Shown: piece by piece, positions 1 to 7,265 of the stretch | Layout of the letters: the number at the start of each line of letters is the position of its first letter | How positions within the stretch are numbered: position 1 is the stretch's first letter | Source of the DNA: Candidatus Neomicrothrix sp. UBA6944 | GTDB taxonomy: Bacteria; Actinomycetota; Acidimicrobiia; Acidimicrobiales; Poriferisodalaceae | DNA: 26,850 nt | Assembly: GCA_002448715.1 (NCBI GenBank) | Contig: DJZU01000091.1 | Coordinates: 13,229-40,078 of the forward strand | Direction: 5' to 3' | Program-made: the position numbers and the translations under genes | Notes under the pieces: generated by a model | Database searches by the model: none | What the model was told of the DNA's origin: nothing | The model's input: the letters and a program-made list of their open reading frames with translations, nothing else

Positions 1-143
1 TGAATCGGAATTACTTCAAGGGGATCCAGGAATTGAAGTAGGACAGCCATCAGCAAAATACCGCCGCCCAGGCCAGCGACCGCTGCAATTACTGAGCCTA
101 CGAGAGCTGCCACCCCTATGAAACAGAGTTCTAATCCTGACAC
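1..143 (-). CDS. TauE/SafE-family (DUF81) membrane exporter, N-terminal fragment
   Basis: Partial gene running off the left edge; only the first 47 codons are present. Reading the minus strand from a GTG at 143 gives a hydrophobic N-terminus with the glycine-rich run AGLGGGILLMAVLL, close to the first membrane helix of the TauE/SafE (DUF81) anion exporter family, whose members typically show a G-x-GGG motif followed by a hydrophobic helix. A strong Shine-Dalgarno (GGGAGG on the minus strand, about 149-155) lies 5-6 nt upstream of the GTG and decides the start. Members are proposed to export sulfite, sulfoacetate or similar organosulfur anions; the substrate cannot be judged here. The gene is divergent from the HU gene. 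Family assignment from so short a fragment is moderate. Confidence 0.6.
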   Translation of the reverse strand, partial: MSGLELCFIGVAALVGSVIAAVAGLGGGILLMAVLLQFLDPLEVIPI

Positions 144-258
144 TTAGCCTCCCGTTCAGGAGCTGTTGGGAGGGCGAAACGCATTGAAAGACCAACAATA
201 ACTTTGAGACCACTAAACGACAAATAGCGATGACAAAGGCTTAAAAGCCCGGAAATAC

Positions 259-287
259 TTGACCTGAGCGTCGATCACGGGTCAAAT
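259..287 (+). promoter_or_regulatory. Candidate promoter of the HU gene, with inverted repeat
   Basis: TTGACC (259-264), a good -35, is followed after 17 bp by TCAAAT (282-287) in the -10 position. The same stretch holds an inverted repeat, TTGACC...GGTCAA (259-264 and 280-285), so the promoter may also be an operator. A start of transcription near 294 would leave a leader of about 50 nt, fitting the Shine-Dalgarno used by the HU gene. Inferred from sequence only. Confidence 0.4.
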
Positions 288-342
288 AACACCGATGACA
301 TTCGCACGTGGCGTGTGAATGTCCGGCGATGAGGAGACTCAC

Positions 343-627
343 ATGGCCAATATGTCCAAAAATGACGTGCTTTCTGCAGTAGCTGGTGGTGCTGGGTGCA
401 CCAAAGCTGACGCTGAAGCGGTTATTGAAGCTTTCTTTGGATGCGTCGAAGGCGCTGCCAAAGCCGGTGATGCTGTTGCTTGGCCCGGCGTGGGTAAGTT
501 CTCACGTTCGGATCGTGCTGCTCGGCAAGGTCGAAACCCGCAGACGGGAGCGACTATTCAAATAGCGGCGAGCAGCAGTGTGAAGTTCACGGCTGCGAAA
601 GCGCTTAAGGACCGAATGAACAGTTGA
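343..627 (+). CDS. HU-family DNA-binding protein
   Basis: A 94-residue histone-like protein of the HU/IHF family. It bends and compacts DNA non-specifically as a dimer in the nucleoid. The sequence shows the classical order: N-terminal helices (MSKNDVLSAVA), the turn GVGKF, and the DNA-binding arm with the conserved RxGRNPQTG core (near residues 66-74) followed by the SSSVKFTAAKALKDR C-terminus. Length is normal for HU (about 90 aa) and there is no lysine-rich C-terminal tail as in mycobacterial HupB. The ATG at 343 is chosen because GAGGAG (331-336) lies 6 nt upstream; an ATG at 352 and an upstream in-frame start at 319 are less likely. It stands alone, between a divergent exporter and a convergent deacetylase gene, with its own promoter and hairpins. 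Confidence 0.93.
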   Translation: MANMSKNDVLSAVAGGAGCTKADAEAVIEAFFGCVEGAAKAGDAVAWPGVGKFSRSDRAARQGRNPQTGATIQIAASSSVKFTAAKALKDRMNS

Positions 628-642
628 GGTTTAGCCTCAACT
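622..642 (+). terminator. Hairpin overlapping the HU stop codon
   Basis: AGTTGAGG / CCTCAACT form an 8-bp stem with a 5-nt loop (622-629 and 635-642), spanning the TGA of the HU gene. No clear T-run follows, so this may be a weak terminator or an mRNA 3' stabilising hairpin. Confidence 0.4.
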
Positions 643-655
643 GATTCGCGAATAA

Positions 656-684
656 AAGTGAGCCGGATAACACCCGGCTCACTT
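656..684. terminator. Convergent terminator hairpin between the HU and PIG-L genes
   Basis: A perfect 11-bp stem, AAGTGAGCCGG / CCGGCTCACTT (656-666 and 674-684), with a 7-nt loop. Read on the minus strand it is followed by a T-rich stretch (TTTATT), the form of an intrinsic terminator for the deacetylase gene ending at 698. On the plus strand the T-run is poor but the stem may still stop HU transcripts. Confidence 0.7.
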
Positions 685-697
685 GTCGCGTCTTAAG

Positions 698-1423
698 TCA
701 GAGATCGAGAATTACTTTGAACAGTTCCGCTGACGCCAATCCGTACGGATGGCCGGCATCACTGAGTTGTTGTTCAATCCGGGATTCAAACTCGTTGACT
801 TGGTGGGTGTCACGGGAGTCTTGAATGCCGTGAGTAGTAATGAATTGGGTCCTGTGTTCCAAAAGTGCCGCTGACTTAGCTGAGCCCCATCCAGTAACGT
901 CCTCCGCGTGATCGGGTTCCTCAGCTTCGAAGAGCAGTAAGACTGCTGGTCGATGGGGATCGAGAGCGTGGTCGGGAAAGAACAAGGGATCGCGGGCGGC
1001 GACAATGCCTTCTACGGTCAGTAAACCTGCATGTCGGTGATCTGGGTGGAGGCGGTATCGCCTCCAGGGATCGTGGCCAAGTATCGCGTCGGGACGTAAC
1101 TGGCGAATAGCTTTTGCTACCTGAGACCTCGTGATGAGGTCGCTTTGGAGTTCACCGTCTATTTGTTCCAAGAAAAGAACAGAACCCGTTGAACCCAAGC
1201 GCCTCGCTGCTGCTATCTGTTCTTTCTGACGGGTTATGGCGAGAGCTTTTTGGTCCGCATCAGGGTTCCAGGTGCCCTTTGAGCCATCAGTACAGATCAA
1301 GTAGTGCACCGTTGTTCCGCTCGCTGCCCATTTCGCCAAGGTTGCTCCGCATTGAAACTCGGCGTCGTCGGGATGCGCGGCAATTACCAAGGCGGAGTCG
1401 GGTTTCGAGAACGTCCTTTTCAT
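698..1423 (-). CDS. PIG-L (LmbE-like) family deacetylase
   Basis: A 241-residue zinc-dependent N-acetylglucosamine-type deacetylase of the PIG-L/LmbE family. The metal-binding motif AHPDD is at residues 16-20, with D19 as the expected general base, and a second HPDH is at 126-129. Members remove acetyl groups from GlcNAc conjugates (MshB, Mca, BshB) or act on other amides; the substrate here is not evident, and the AHPDDAEF variant is typical of the general family rather than of MshB or Mca. Its ATG (1423) overlaps the stop codon of the upstream cofC-like gene (ATGA), so translation is probably coupled. A second, clearly Mca-like relative lies at 23380. The gene ends at a strong hairpin. Confidence 0.88.
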   Translation of the reverse strand: MKRTFSKPDSALVIAAHPDDAEFQCGATLAKWAASGTTVHYLICTDGSKGTWNPDADQKALAITRQKEQIAAARRLGSTGSVLFLEQIDGELQSDLITRSQVAKAIRQLRPDAILGHDPWRRYRLHPDHRHAGLLTVEGIVAARDPLFFPDHALDPHRPAVLLLFEAEEPDHAEDVTGWGSAKSAALLEHRTQFITTHGIQDSRDTHQVNEFESRIEQQLSDAGHPYGLASAELFKVILDL

Positions 1424-2025
1424 TGTGAAAAATCCGAGTCGGGGCTCTCTAAGAAGCCATCAAGATCTTCTGGTGTGTCGATGTCCCACTGGAGGTGTGC
1501 GATTTGTAAAACTTTGAGATCCAAATTTTGTCGGACAGCTTCGTTCATGTGGAGATAAAGCGAATTTGTTCCATATTGGAATTCGAAAGAAGTGCCAGTA
1601 GGCAGACTAAGTACATTAGTTCCTTGTTTGTGGCGATCAGGCACGATTGAAACTGTGTTGGCAGTAGCGATTCCATCCAACGACTGTGCTTGGGGCAGAT
1701 CTGCGTGGACGACCGTCATGTGTGAGAATTCACTCGCCAGTTGGTGGGCTGCTTGGCTTACAGCTGGGTTCAAGCCATCCCGTTCGACCCAAATGACTTG
1801 TACCCCTAGCGACGTTGCCCAGTTTGCAACTGCATCGTCATTGCAGGCGACGTGAACGCTGAAACCCTTAGCGGCTGAAAGCACTCTTTCAGCCATGCTG
1901 CGAGCCAATGACTCGCGTGCCTGGGCGTCAAGTCGTTCGCTGAGGCGGTGCTTTGCTTGCCGGAAGTCCTTTATGGGAACGAGCACTGCAATCGAGTCGT
2001 GATTCGGAGCGGTTGACGTTGCCAT
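1420..2025 (-). CDS. cofC: 2-phospho-L-lactate (or phosphoenolpyruvate) guanylyltransferase, F420 biosynthesis
   Basis: CofC/FbiD family nucleotidyltransferase. It makes the GDP-activated three-carbon intermediate (lactyl-2-phospho form, or the phosphoenolpyruvate form in mycobacterial FbiD) that is joined to Fo to give the F420 core. Visible family features are the N-terminal VPIKDFRQAKHRLS, the metal/substrate motif HADLP, the PDRHKQGTNVL segment, FQYG and the terminal DIDTPEDL. Length (about 201 aa) is normal. The ATG at 2025 is preferred over an upstream in-frame TTG at 2034: no Shine-Dalgarno is present, but a TAGAAT box (2034-2039, minus strand) sits 8 nt before the ATG, suggesting a leaderless mRNA. 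The gene overlaps the PIG-L gene by 4 nt. The LLM-type F420-dependent oxidoreductase at the right edge agrees with F420 use. Confidence 0.88.
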   Translation of the reverse strand: MATSTAPNHDSIAVLVPIKDFRQAKHRLSERLDAQARESLARSMAERVLSAAKGFSVHVACNDDAVANWATSLGVQVIWVERDGLNPAVSQAAHQLASEFSHMTVVHADLPQAQSLDGIATANTVSIVPDRHKQGTNVLSLPTGTSFEFQYGTNSLYLHMNEAVRQNLDLKVLQIAHLQWDIDTPEDLDGFLESPDSDFSQ

Positions 2026-2033
2026 TGACCACA

Positions 2034-2039
2034 ATTCTA
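2034..2039 (-). promoter_or_regulatory. Candidate -10 box for leaderless cofC
   Basis: TAGAAT on the minus strand, ending 8 nt before the ATG at 2025. No -35 consensus is obvious. Confidence 0.4.
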
Positions 2040-2103
2040 TTGATCTAGTGCACCCGACTGACTAGCTGATGAGATGACCTCCTTTTTCTCATGTCTCTGA
2101 ACA

Positions 2104-4038
2104 GTGAGGACGCCTACTCTGCACTGGCTTTCTGGCTGGGACAAAGCGACTTGGCGTTCTACGCTGGCGGTAGTCATGGCCGCGCTCCGTTACCTCTTCC
2201 GTTCTCGCCGTCAACAATTTCCCCAGCAGTTGCCACCCCATGATTGGGTGCAACCCTGGTGGGTCGAATGTTGGCGAGAACACAATGACCCGAAGAAAGA
2301 TGAGGTTCCGGTCTCGAACAGGGTTGCTCGATCGTGGACGTTGTTAGGGAACCTAGAGAGTGTCCATAGAGTCGCGGTGGATAGACGGGGACTGGTCGCA
2401 GTCAAACCTGGCTACTGGTCTTTGGATTGGTGGTTACGCGTCGATGACAACTGGATTTTCCCTTCGCAGCACGGAGCGGTTCGTCAACGTCTGGTTGATG
2501 GCGCCCCGGTTGTCGAAACGGTCATTAGAGCAGCCGGAGGAGATCTGGTTCACAGGGTTTATGGGGCGAGACTTAATTCTGAATACCTAGTCGTTGAAGT
2601 TGAAAACCTTGGATCTCGCCCTGTTGCGCTTGCATTGGCTATTCGACCCTACGACCACCTAGGTGGTGGGAGAGTGAACAAGATAACCGTCGATGATCGT
2701 CAGCTGCATGTGGACGGTGAAGTCGCGCTGATGTGTAGCCGGGCTCCTGGCAGGCTGATAGGTGGAACCGGCGGGGCAGATCCAGCGGTGTCACTTGACG
2801 CTGAAGAAGGAACTGAAGCCGTAACGTGCGAACAAGGGATGGCGAGTGCAGCGATCATTATGCCCCTCGTTCACGGTGGAACTGTTCGAGGAATGATCCC
2901 CCTTGATATCTCAGGTCAACATCAAACAGTTACTTCGCCGCCGAGCGGGGCTCAAGTTGCAAGCGGATGGAACAATCATGCAGTTAACGCGAGCCGTTTT
3001 GTGTTGCCAAGAAGCAATTTAAGTGAGGTATTCCACGCTTCGCGTCAATCAATTCTTCTTGCCTCTACAGGAAGCGATGTTGTCCCATCGCCAGGTGGTC
3101 CAGCGCATAGCGCAAGCGACGAAGCTGAAGTGCTAGCAGCGCTCGTAGAAGCTGGCTACTGGCCCACGGCGCGAGAAATCTTTATTGCTCGGGCCAAACG
3201 CCAAACACCTTTAGGTGCTGTCAGCCACGCAGGGCTTGATGTGACTTCGGCCACCATTAGTGCCTTAGGTCGAGCGTTTGACTTAGCGCCCGATGAACAG
3301 TTGTTGACAGGACTGGGAGAGTTTGTTGCAGATGGGGCCCGGTGGATTCTTGCCAATCCTGATGAGAACGAACAAGCAGGGCTCAGCGCTGCTCACAAGC
3401 TGCTGAAAGCCTTGGGGGCTGACAGGGCCGCTCGCGAGCTTGCGGAATTGATGTCCCCTGAGGTCGAAGCAGAGACAGCAGTGAATCAGGTCGAAGCGAC
3501 GACAGACGTTTTAGAAATGGCCCGATCAGCCTTCGCTCGACTAGCTGTTGATCCTGAGGCGGCTCTCCTTGCTATGGAACGAATCGCAGCGTTTGCTTCT
3601 CCAACAATGAACTGGCCTTCATCTATTGATCCAGTAACTAAGAGAGGAATCGCTGGCGCGGGTCATGATCTGCGGGTTACCGCATGCTTTGTTCGTAGTT
3701 TCCTACGACTACTTGTGGATGACTCAACCGATGAACTGCTTTTCGCTCTGGCGTGGCCCAATGAGTGGCTTGGTCAGGGGGTAGAGGTTCATGGAATTCC
3801 ATCGCGTCACGGCACCGTTTCGTGGGCTGTGAGATGGCATGGAGAACGACCTGCGCTGCTATGGGAGGTGGATGGGCTATCGAAAGACCTGACCATTCGA
3901 GTTCCTGGCCTTGATGACTCTTTCGTGGGTAAAGGTTGTGCTGGCGAAGCCTTGTTGCGAGCGGGAGATACACAACCTCAAATTGAAGCAAGTAAAGACG
4001 ACGGTCTTGGTTCACCCCCGTCGGGCAGCTTTAGTTGA
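2104..4038 (+). CDS. Large conserved-type protein of unknown function, resembling six-hairpin glycosidases
   Basis: I do not recognise this 644-residue protein with certainty. The N-terminal third (about 85-300) looks like a beta-sandwich domain rich in W, V and G. The middle (about 310-540) is alanine-rich and helical, with repeats of the type found in (alpha/alpha)6 barrels: SRQSILLAS, AEVLAALVEAGYWPTAREI, a GAVSHAGLD loop, then ATISALGRAFDL and ARWILANPDE. The C-terminus (from about 560) reads like the closing beta-domain of six-hairpin glycosidases (ALAWPNEWLGQGVEVHG ... GTVSWAVRWHG). No signal peptide is clear, and catalytic acids cannot be assigned. Start uncertain: the GTG at 2104 gives the longest form; an ATG at 2176 with GGCGG upstream is an alternative. 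rnhB follows 45 nt later on the same strand. A sugar-active role is an inference from fold resemblance only. Confidence 0.7.
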   Translation: MRTPTLHWLSGWDKATWRSTLAVVMAALRYLFRSRRQQFPQQLPPHDWVQPWWVECWREHNDPKKDEVPVSNRVARSWTLLGNLESVHRVAVDRRGLVAVKPGYWSLDWWLRVDDNWIFPSQHGAVRQRLVDGAPVVETVIRAAGGDLVHRVYGARLNSEYLVVEVENLGSRPVALALAIRPYDHLGGGRVNKITVDDRQLHVDGEVALMCSRAPGRLIGGTGGADPAVSLDAEEGTEAVTCEQGMASAAIIMPLVHGGTVRGMIPLDISGQHQTVTSPPSGAQVASGWNNHAVNASRFVLPRSNLSEVFHASRQSILLASTGSDVVPSPGGPAHSASDEAEVLAALVEAGYWPTAREIFIARAKRQTPLGAVSHAGLDVTSATISALGRAFDLAPDEQLLTGLGEFVADGARWILANPDENEQAGLSAAHKLLKALGADRAARELAELMSPEVEAETAVNQVEATTDVLEMARSAFARLAVDPEAALLAMERIAAFASPTMNWPSSIDPVTKRGIAGAGHDLRVTACFVRSFLRLLVDDSTDELLFALAWPNEWLGQGVEVHGIPSRHGTVSWAVRWHGERPALLWEVDGLSKDLTIRVPGLDDSFVGKGCAGEALLRAGDTQPQIEASKDDGLGSPPSGSFS

Positions 4039-4071
4039 GGCTGAATCGCCGAAATGTGGAGCTAAGGCGAC

Positions 4072-4077
4072 TACTTT
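4072..4077 (+). promoter_or_regulatory. Candidate -10 box for leaderless rnhB
   Basis: TACTTT followed by exactly 6 nt and the ATG at 4084. No Shine-Dalgarno precedes this ATG, so rnhB may have its own leaderless transcript as well as read-through from the gene before it. Confidence 0.4.
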
Positions 4078-4083
4078 TCATTC

Positions 4084-4761
4084 ATGGTCGAAATGTCGTC
4101 GCCGACGATGAAGCAAGAGCAGTACTGCTGGAGTCAAGGCGAAACAGTGGTGGTGGGTATCGATGAGGTTGGCAAAGGAGCGTGGGCGGGCCCACTGACT
4201 ATTGGGGCGGTTGTTCTTCCGCCCTCGGGTCGGGTCAAGGGCATTAGAGACTCCAAGATGCTTACTTCGGATAAACGGGAAAAGCTTTACGACAAAATTG
4301 GAGAATGGGCTAGAGGCTGGTCCGTTGGCCATGCTTCTGCTCGAGAATGTGACGAGTTGGGCATGTCCGATGCGCAACGACTTGCTACTCACCGAGCACT
4401 TGACCTATTGGCCCTCAAACCCGACAGAGTTTTGGTTGATGGAAACTGGGACTACGTCGATTGGGTGCCGAGCACCACAATCACAAAAGGGGACCAGAGT
4501 TGCCTCTCGATAGCAGCGGCATCAATCATGGCCAAAGTCACCAGAGATAGGCTCATGGCGGCCGCTGCGGCAGATTTTCCCGCCTACATGTTTGAGAACA
4601 ACAAAGGGTATCCCGCCCCACAGCACCTCATCGCTTTAGCGGGCTATGGGCCTTGTGTTATTCATCGAAAGAGTTGGGCATTCATGGATGAACTTGTATG
4701 GACGAACTATCGACGCCTCGATCGTCTCCGCATGAATCAGGGAAATCTGTTCGCAGCATGA
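4084..4761 (+). CDS. rnhB: Ribonuclease HII
   Basis: Cleaves RNA in RNA/DNA hybrids and at single embedded ribonucleotides in DNA, using two divalent metal ions. The family signature GIDEVGKGAWAGPL (residues 25-38) supplies the first two acidic ligands (D27, E28); LVDGN carries the next (D119), and SIAAASIMAKVTRDRLM carries the last conserved Asp (D155). Length of 225 aa is normal for bacterial RNase HII. ATG codons at 4084, 4093 and 4108 are all in frame before the first motif; 4084 is preferred because of the TAnnnT box 6 nt upstream. The gene overlaps the following methyltransferase by 4 nt (ATGA). Confidence 0.95.
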   Translation: MVEMSSPTMKQEQYCWSQGETVVVGIDEVGKGAWAGPLTIGAVVLPPSGRVKGIRDSKMLTSDKREKLYDKIGEWARGWSVGHASARECDELGMSDAQRLATHRALDLLALKPDRVLVDGNWDYVDWVPSTTITKGDQSCLSIAAASIMAKVTRDRLMAAAAADFPAYMFENNKGYPAPQHLIALAGYGPCVIHRKSWAFMDELVWTNYRRLDRLRMNQGNLFAA

Positions 4762-5582
4762 GCACAGTGAACGAAGCACAACGCAAATATTGGCAAACGC
4801 GCCAAGCATGGGTTGATCACCAAGTGCAGATGGACATACAACTCGAATCCTTTGGCATCGCTGCTATGGCAGCGCTTGGAGAGATTACCGAATCAGATGT
4901 GCTTGACGTGGGCTGTGGTTGTGGACACACGACCCTTCAACTTCGACAGCGGGTGGGTAACGGGCGTGTAGTTGGCGTCGATATCAGCGCGGCCCTACTA
5001 GCGGTCGCACGCTTACGAAGTGAAGGCCAGGTGGATTTTTTGGAGGCTGACGCTCAAATAACTCCGCTTGGCGGCCCTTACGACTTTATTTACTCACGAT
5101 TTGGGGTCATGTTTTTTGGGGACCCTGTTGCGGCCTTTGAAAACCTTAGGATTGCAGCATCTGATAGAGCGAAACTGAGCTTCGTGTGCTGGCAAGGGCC
5201 TGAGGAAAATCCTTGGATTACGGTGCCGAATCGAGCAGCTATAGCCTTAGTAGAAATGCCTCCTCGTGGACCCGACGCACCCGACCCTTTCTCTTTTTCT
5301 GATCCCGAACACATCAGGCAAATTCTCGGTCAGGCTGGCTGGCGTGGGATAAATGTTTCGGCCTATAAGACTGAAGTTGCTGTGGGGGGCAGAGTGAACT
5401 TACGAGCGGCAGCCTTGCACGCGTTCGAATTTGGGCCGGTGAAGGCAGTTGTGGAGTCTGGTGGGGAGGTATCGAGCGGAGATGTTCTACGCGCTATTGA
5501 AGATGCGCTCGCGCCATATGAACGCGATGGAGTCGTGCAACTTCCTGGAGCAGCTTGGGTTGTAACTGCTCAGAATTCATAG
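4758..5582 (+). CDS. Class I SAM-dependent methyltransferase
   Basis: A 274-residue Rossmann-fold methyltransferase (Methyltransf_11/25-like). Motif I is DVGCGCGHTTL (from residue 50), the acidic end of strand 2 is VGVDIS, a FLEADAQ segment marks motif III, and DFIYSRFGVMFFGDP is the post-strand-4 region. The N-terminal QRKYWQTRQAWVDHQ block is common in ubiquinone/menaquinone-type and small-molecule methyltransferases of this group. The acceptor is not predictable. The start at 4758 is chosen because its ATG overlaps the rnhB stop (ATGA), giving translational coupling; a longer frame from 4698 would run deep into rnhB. The gene converges with the acyl-CoA dehydrogenase gene, with only 25 nt between stops. 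Confidence 0.88.
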   Translation: MSTVNEAQRKYWQTRQAWVDHQVQMDIQLESFGIAAMAALGEITESDVLDVGCGCGHTTLQLRQRVGNGRVVGVDISAALLAVARLRSEGQVDFLEADAQITPLGGPYDFIYSRFGVMFFGDPVAAFENLRIAASDRAKLSFVCWQGPEENPWITVPNRAAIALVEMPPRGPDAPDPFSFSDPEHIRQILGQAGWRGINVSAYKTEVAVGGRVNLRAAALHAFEFGPVKAVVESGGEVSSGDVLRAIEDALAPYERDGVVQLPGAAWVVTAQNS

Positions 5583-5607
5583 TTTGTTCTTAACGGTTAG
5601 TGCTTGA

Positions 5608-6870
5608 CTACTCGTTTCGTTGGGTGCCGACCTTGAGTTCTTTAAATGGGCTAGTGGTGTCGATGCCCGGCTCCTTGGGAAGTCCAAGTACTCGCTCGCC
5701 AACGATATTCCTCATTACTTCGTCTGAACCACCAGCTATCCGCATTGCTGGTTGGCCGAGGACGAAGCCCGCCCATGAGAAGGTTCCCCACTCGCCTGTG
5801 TCGGCAACCAGTCGCGCTTCTAATACATCGGATACAAAATCGCAGGTGGCCTGCATCTGTCGTGTCAATCCCATTTTAGATAACGACATTTCTGGACCTG
5901 GAGTTTTTCCGGCTTTAAGAGCATCCAAGCTTCGTTGGTTAGACCATCCGAGTACTTTGCCATAGGTGAAAATGTTCATTAGCTGCTGACGGCTTAGTGA
6001 ATCGTTGTCGAGCTCAAAGTGTCGCAACATGGCACTCAGCTTCGTGTAGCTGCCGCCACCGCCACCGCTTCCTGAGCCGATCGATGCACGTTCGTTCATC
6101 AGGGTGGTTAACGCCACACTCCAACCCTGGTTAACTTCGCCCAAACGGTGGCTATCTGGGATGCGAACGTCACTAAAGAAAACTTCATTGAAATTTGCCC
6201 CTCCGGTCATCTGACGTAGGGGTTTTACCTCCACACCCGGTGCATGCATATCAACTACGAAACCGGTTAATCCCTGGTGCTTTGGTAAATCGAAATCTGA
6301 TCGAGCGATCACCTCGCCAACGTCGCTGTAGTGAGCTCCAGAGGTCCAAACTTTCTGACCGTTCAAAATCCACTCATCACCATCACGGTCGGCTCTCATT
6401 TGCAAGCTAGCCAGATCCGATCCGGCTCCCGGTTCGGAGAACAATTGGCAAGAGACCAAATCAGCCCGGTACATCTTGGGTAGTAGCTCTGCCACTACCT
6501 CGGGGTTCCCATGAGCGAGAATGGTTGGTGCGACCATTCCCAGACCAATGCCAAAAAAACCACTGTCAGGAACGTCAAACTGGCTTTCTAGGTTTGCCCA
6601 GATTCGCTCATATCGACGAGGATGACCACCACCACCGAACTCTGTTGGCCCTGAAATCCACCCGAAACCAGCATCAAATTTTTGAGCTCGCCACTCTTTT
6701 GCTGCGGCAAGGTCAAGTTGTTCTTGTTCGCGGTCTACCTCCTCGAACAGAGCAGCATTGTCTGGGCCTTCTCCCCACACAAAAGCCTTCTGCTCTGCTT
6801 TGCGTGAGGCGTTGGCTTCAAGGAAGACAGAGGCCTCTGTAGTAAATTGTTCTTCATTCATCTCAGGCAT
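5608..6870 (-). CDS. Acyl-CoA dehydrogenase family protein
   Basis: A 420-residue flavoenzyme of the FadE/ACAD family that introduces an alpha-beta double bond in an acyl-CoA and passes electrons to ETF. Visible are the FAD/substrate segments CQLFSEPGAGSDLASLQ and WILNGQKVWTSGAHYSD, the MTGGANFNEVFF beta-domain, and the C-terminal IAGGSDEVMRNIVGERVLGLP, typical of actinobacterial FadE proteins. A glycine/serine stretch (SGSGGGGGSY) lies at the domain junction. The catalytic glutamate cannot be assigned by eye. The ATG at 6870 has GGAG 7 nt upstream, and that ribosome site sits inside a 12-bp palindrome (6871-6882). The chain length or steroid/fatty-acid substrate is unknown. It is a single-gene unit here; a thiolase and an SCP2-like protein elsewhere in the window belong to the same kind of metabolism. 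Confidence 0.93.
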   Translation of the reverse strand: MPEMNEEQFTTEASVFLEANASRKAEQKAFVWGEGPDNAALFEEVDREQEQLDLAAAKEWRAQKFDAGFGWISGPTEFGGGGHPRRYERIWANLESQFDVPDSGFFGIGLGMVAPTILAHGNPEVVAELLPKMYRADLVSCQLFSEPGAGSDLASLQMRADRDGDEWILNGQKVWTSGAHYSDVGEVIARSDFDLPKHQGLTGFVVDMHAPGVEVKPLRQMTGGANFNEVFFSDVRIPDSHRLGEVNQGWSVALTTLMNERASIGSGSGGGGGSYTKLSAMLRHFELDNDSLSRQQLMNIFTYGKVLGWSNQRSLDALKAGKTPGPEMSLSKMGLTRQMQATCDFVSDVLEARLVADTGEWGTFSWAGFVLGQPAMRIAGGSDEVMRNIVGERVLGLPKEPGIDTTSPFKELKVGTQRNE

Positions 6871-6882
6871 TGGAGATCTCCA
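6871..6882 (-). promoter_or_regulatory. Palindrome enclosing the ribosome-binding site of the acyl-CoA dehydrogenase gene
   Basis: TGGAGATCTCCA is a perfect 12-bp palindrome that ends next to the ATG at 6870 and contains the Shine-Dalgarno GGAG. It could be an operator, or by chance self-complementary. Confidence 0.3.
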
Positions 6883-6931
6883 GGACAGTTAGAAGTAGCA
6901 AATATATTCTCAACCTAGCCCGTAACACGAC

Positions 6932-6937
6932 TAATCT
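6932..6937 (+). promoter_or_regulatory. Candidate -10 box for the Nfu_N-domain gene
   Basis: TAATCT ends 8 nt before the ATG at 6946; no Shine-Dalgarno is seen. Fits a leaderless or near-leaderless start. Confidence 0.35.
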
Positions 6938-6945
6938 TCCTACTC

Positions 6946-7239
6946 ATGGGTCAACCTGTCCGAGTTGCCGAAAAAACATCTCCTACTAGTCCGGGGACAA
7001 TACGGTTTGAAACCAATCGCCCTTTAACGGGTATGGGTCACCGTTATTACCACAGTGCGGCAGATTCGTTGAATGAGGAAGATCCAGCAGATGTGCTTGC
7101 TGCGCGTCTGTTTGCTCGAGGGGGCATCGACTATTTGCACGTGCATGGCAACGTCGCAACGGTTGATCTAGCTAAGGGGTTTACCTCTGAAGGTATCGTT
7201 GACATCATCGTTGGTTTGTTTGCACATTACGAAACATAA
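6946..7239 (+). CDS. Small protein with Nfu/NifU N-terminal scaffold-like domain
   Basis: A 97-residue protein resembling the N-terminal domain of Nfu iron-sulfur scaffolds (Nfu_N): a T-x-x-P-x-x-x-x-F type opening (TSPGTIRFETNRPL), then ADVLAARLFARGGIDYLHVHGNVATV, matching the family pattern of 'LF-x-x-x-G-V-x-x-V' followed by a 'V-T-V' strand. The C-terminal CxxC domain that holds the cluster in full Nfu is missing, and the protein has no cysteine at all, so it cannot hold a cluster by itself. It could be a partner or adaptor of Fe-S assembly; that role is inference. It lies 55 nt upstream of the SOS-controlled imuA gene, with a separate promoter, so functional linkage is not implied. Confidence 0.7.
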   Translation: MGQPVRVAEKTSPTSPGTIRFETNRPLTGMGHRYYHSAADSLNEEDPADVLAARLFARGGIDYLHVHGNVATVDLAKGFTSEGIVDIIVGLFAHYET

Positions 7240-7265
7240 ATAGGGTAATCGGAGCGAAGTTTTAA

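Noticed and set aside
238..249. Small inverted repeat GGCTT-AA-AAGCC upstream of the HU gene
   Set aside because: Only a 5-bp stem with a 2-nt loop; too weak to call a terminator or operator.
2075..2085. Perfect Shine-Dalgarno-like AAGGAGGT on the minus strand
   Set aside because: No start codon or plausible reading frame lies at a suitable distance; judged a chance match.
3677..4015. 112-codon open frame on the minus strand
   Set aside because: Lies wholly antisense inside the 2104-4038 gene, has no recognisable domain and a composition of shadow type.
4698..4757. Upstream start for the methyltransferase at 4698
   Set aside because: It lies within the rnhB coding region in another frame; the ATGA overlap start at 4758 is the standard coupled arrangement.
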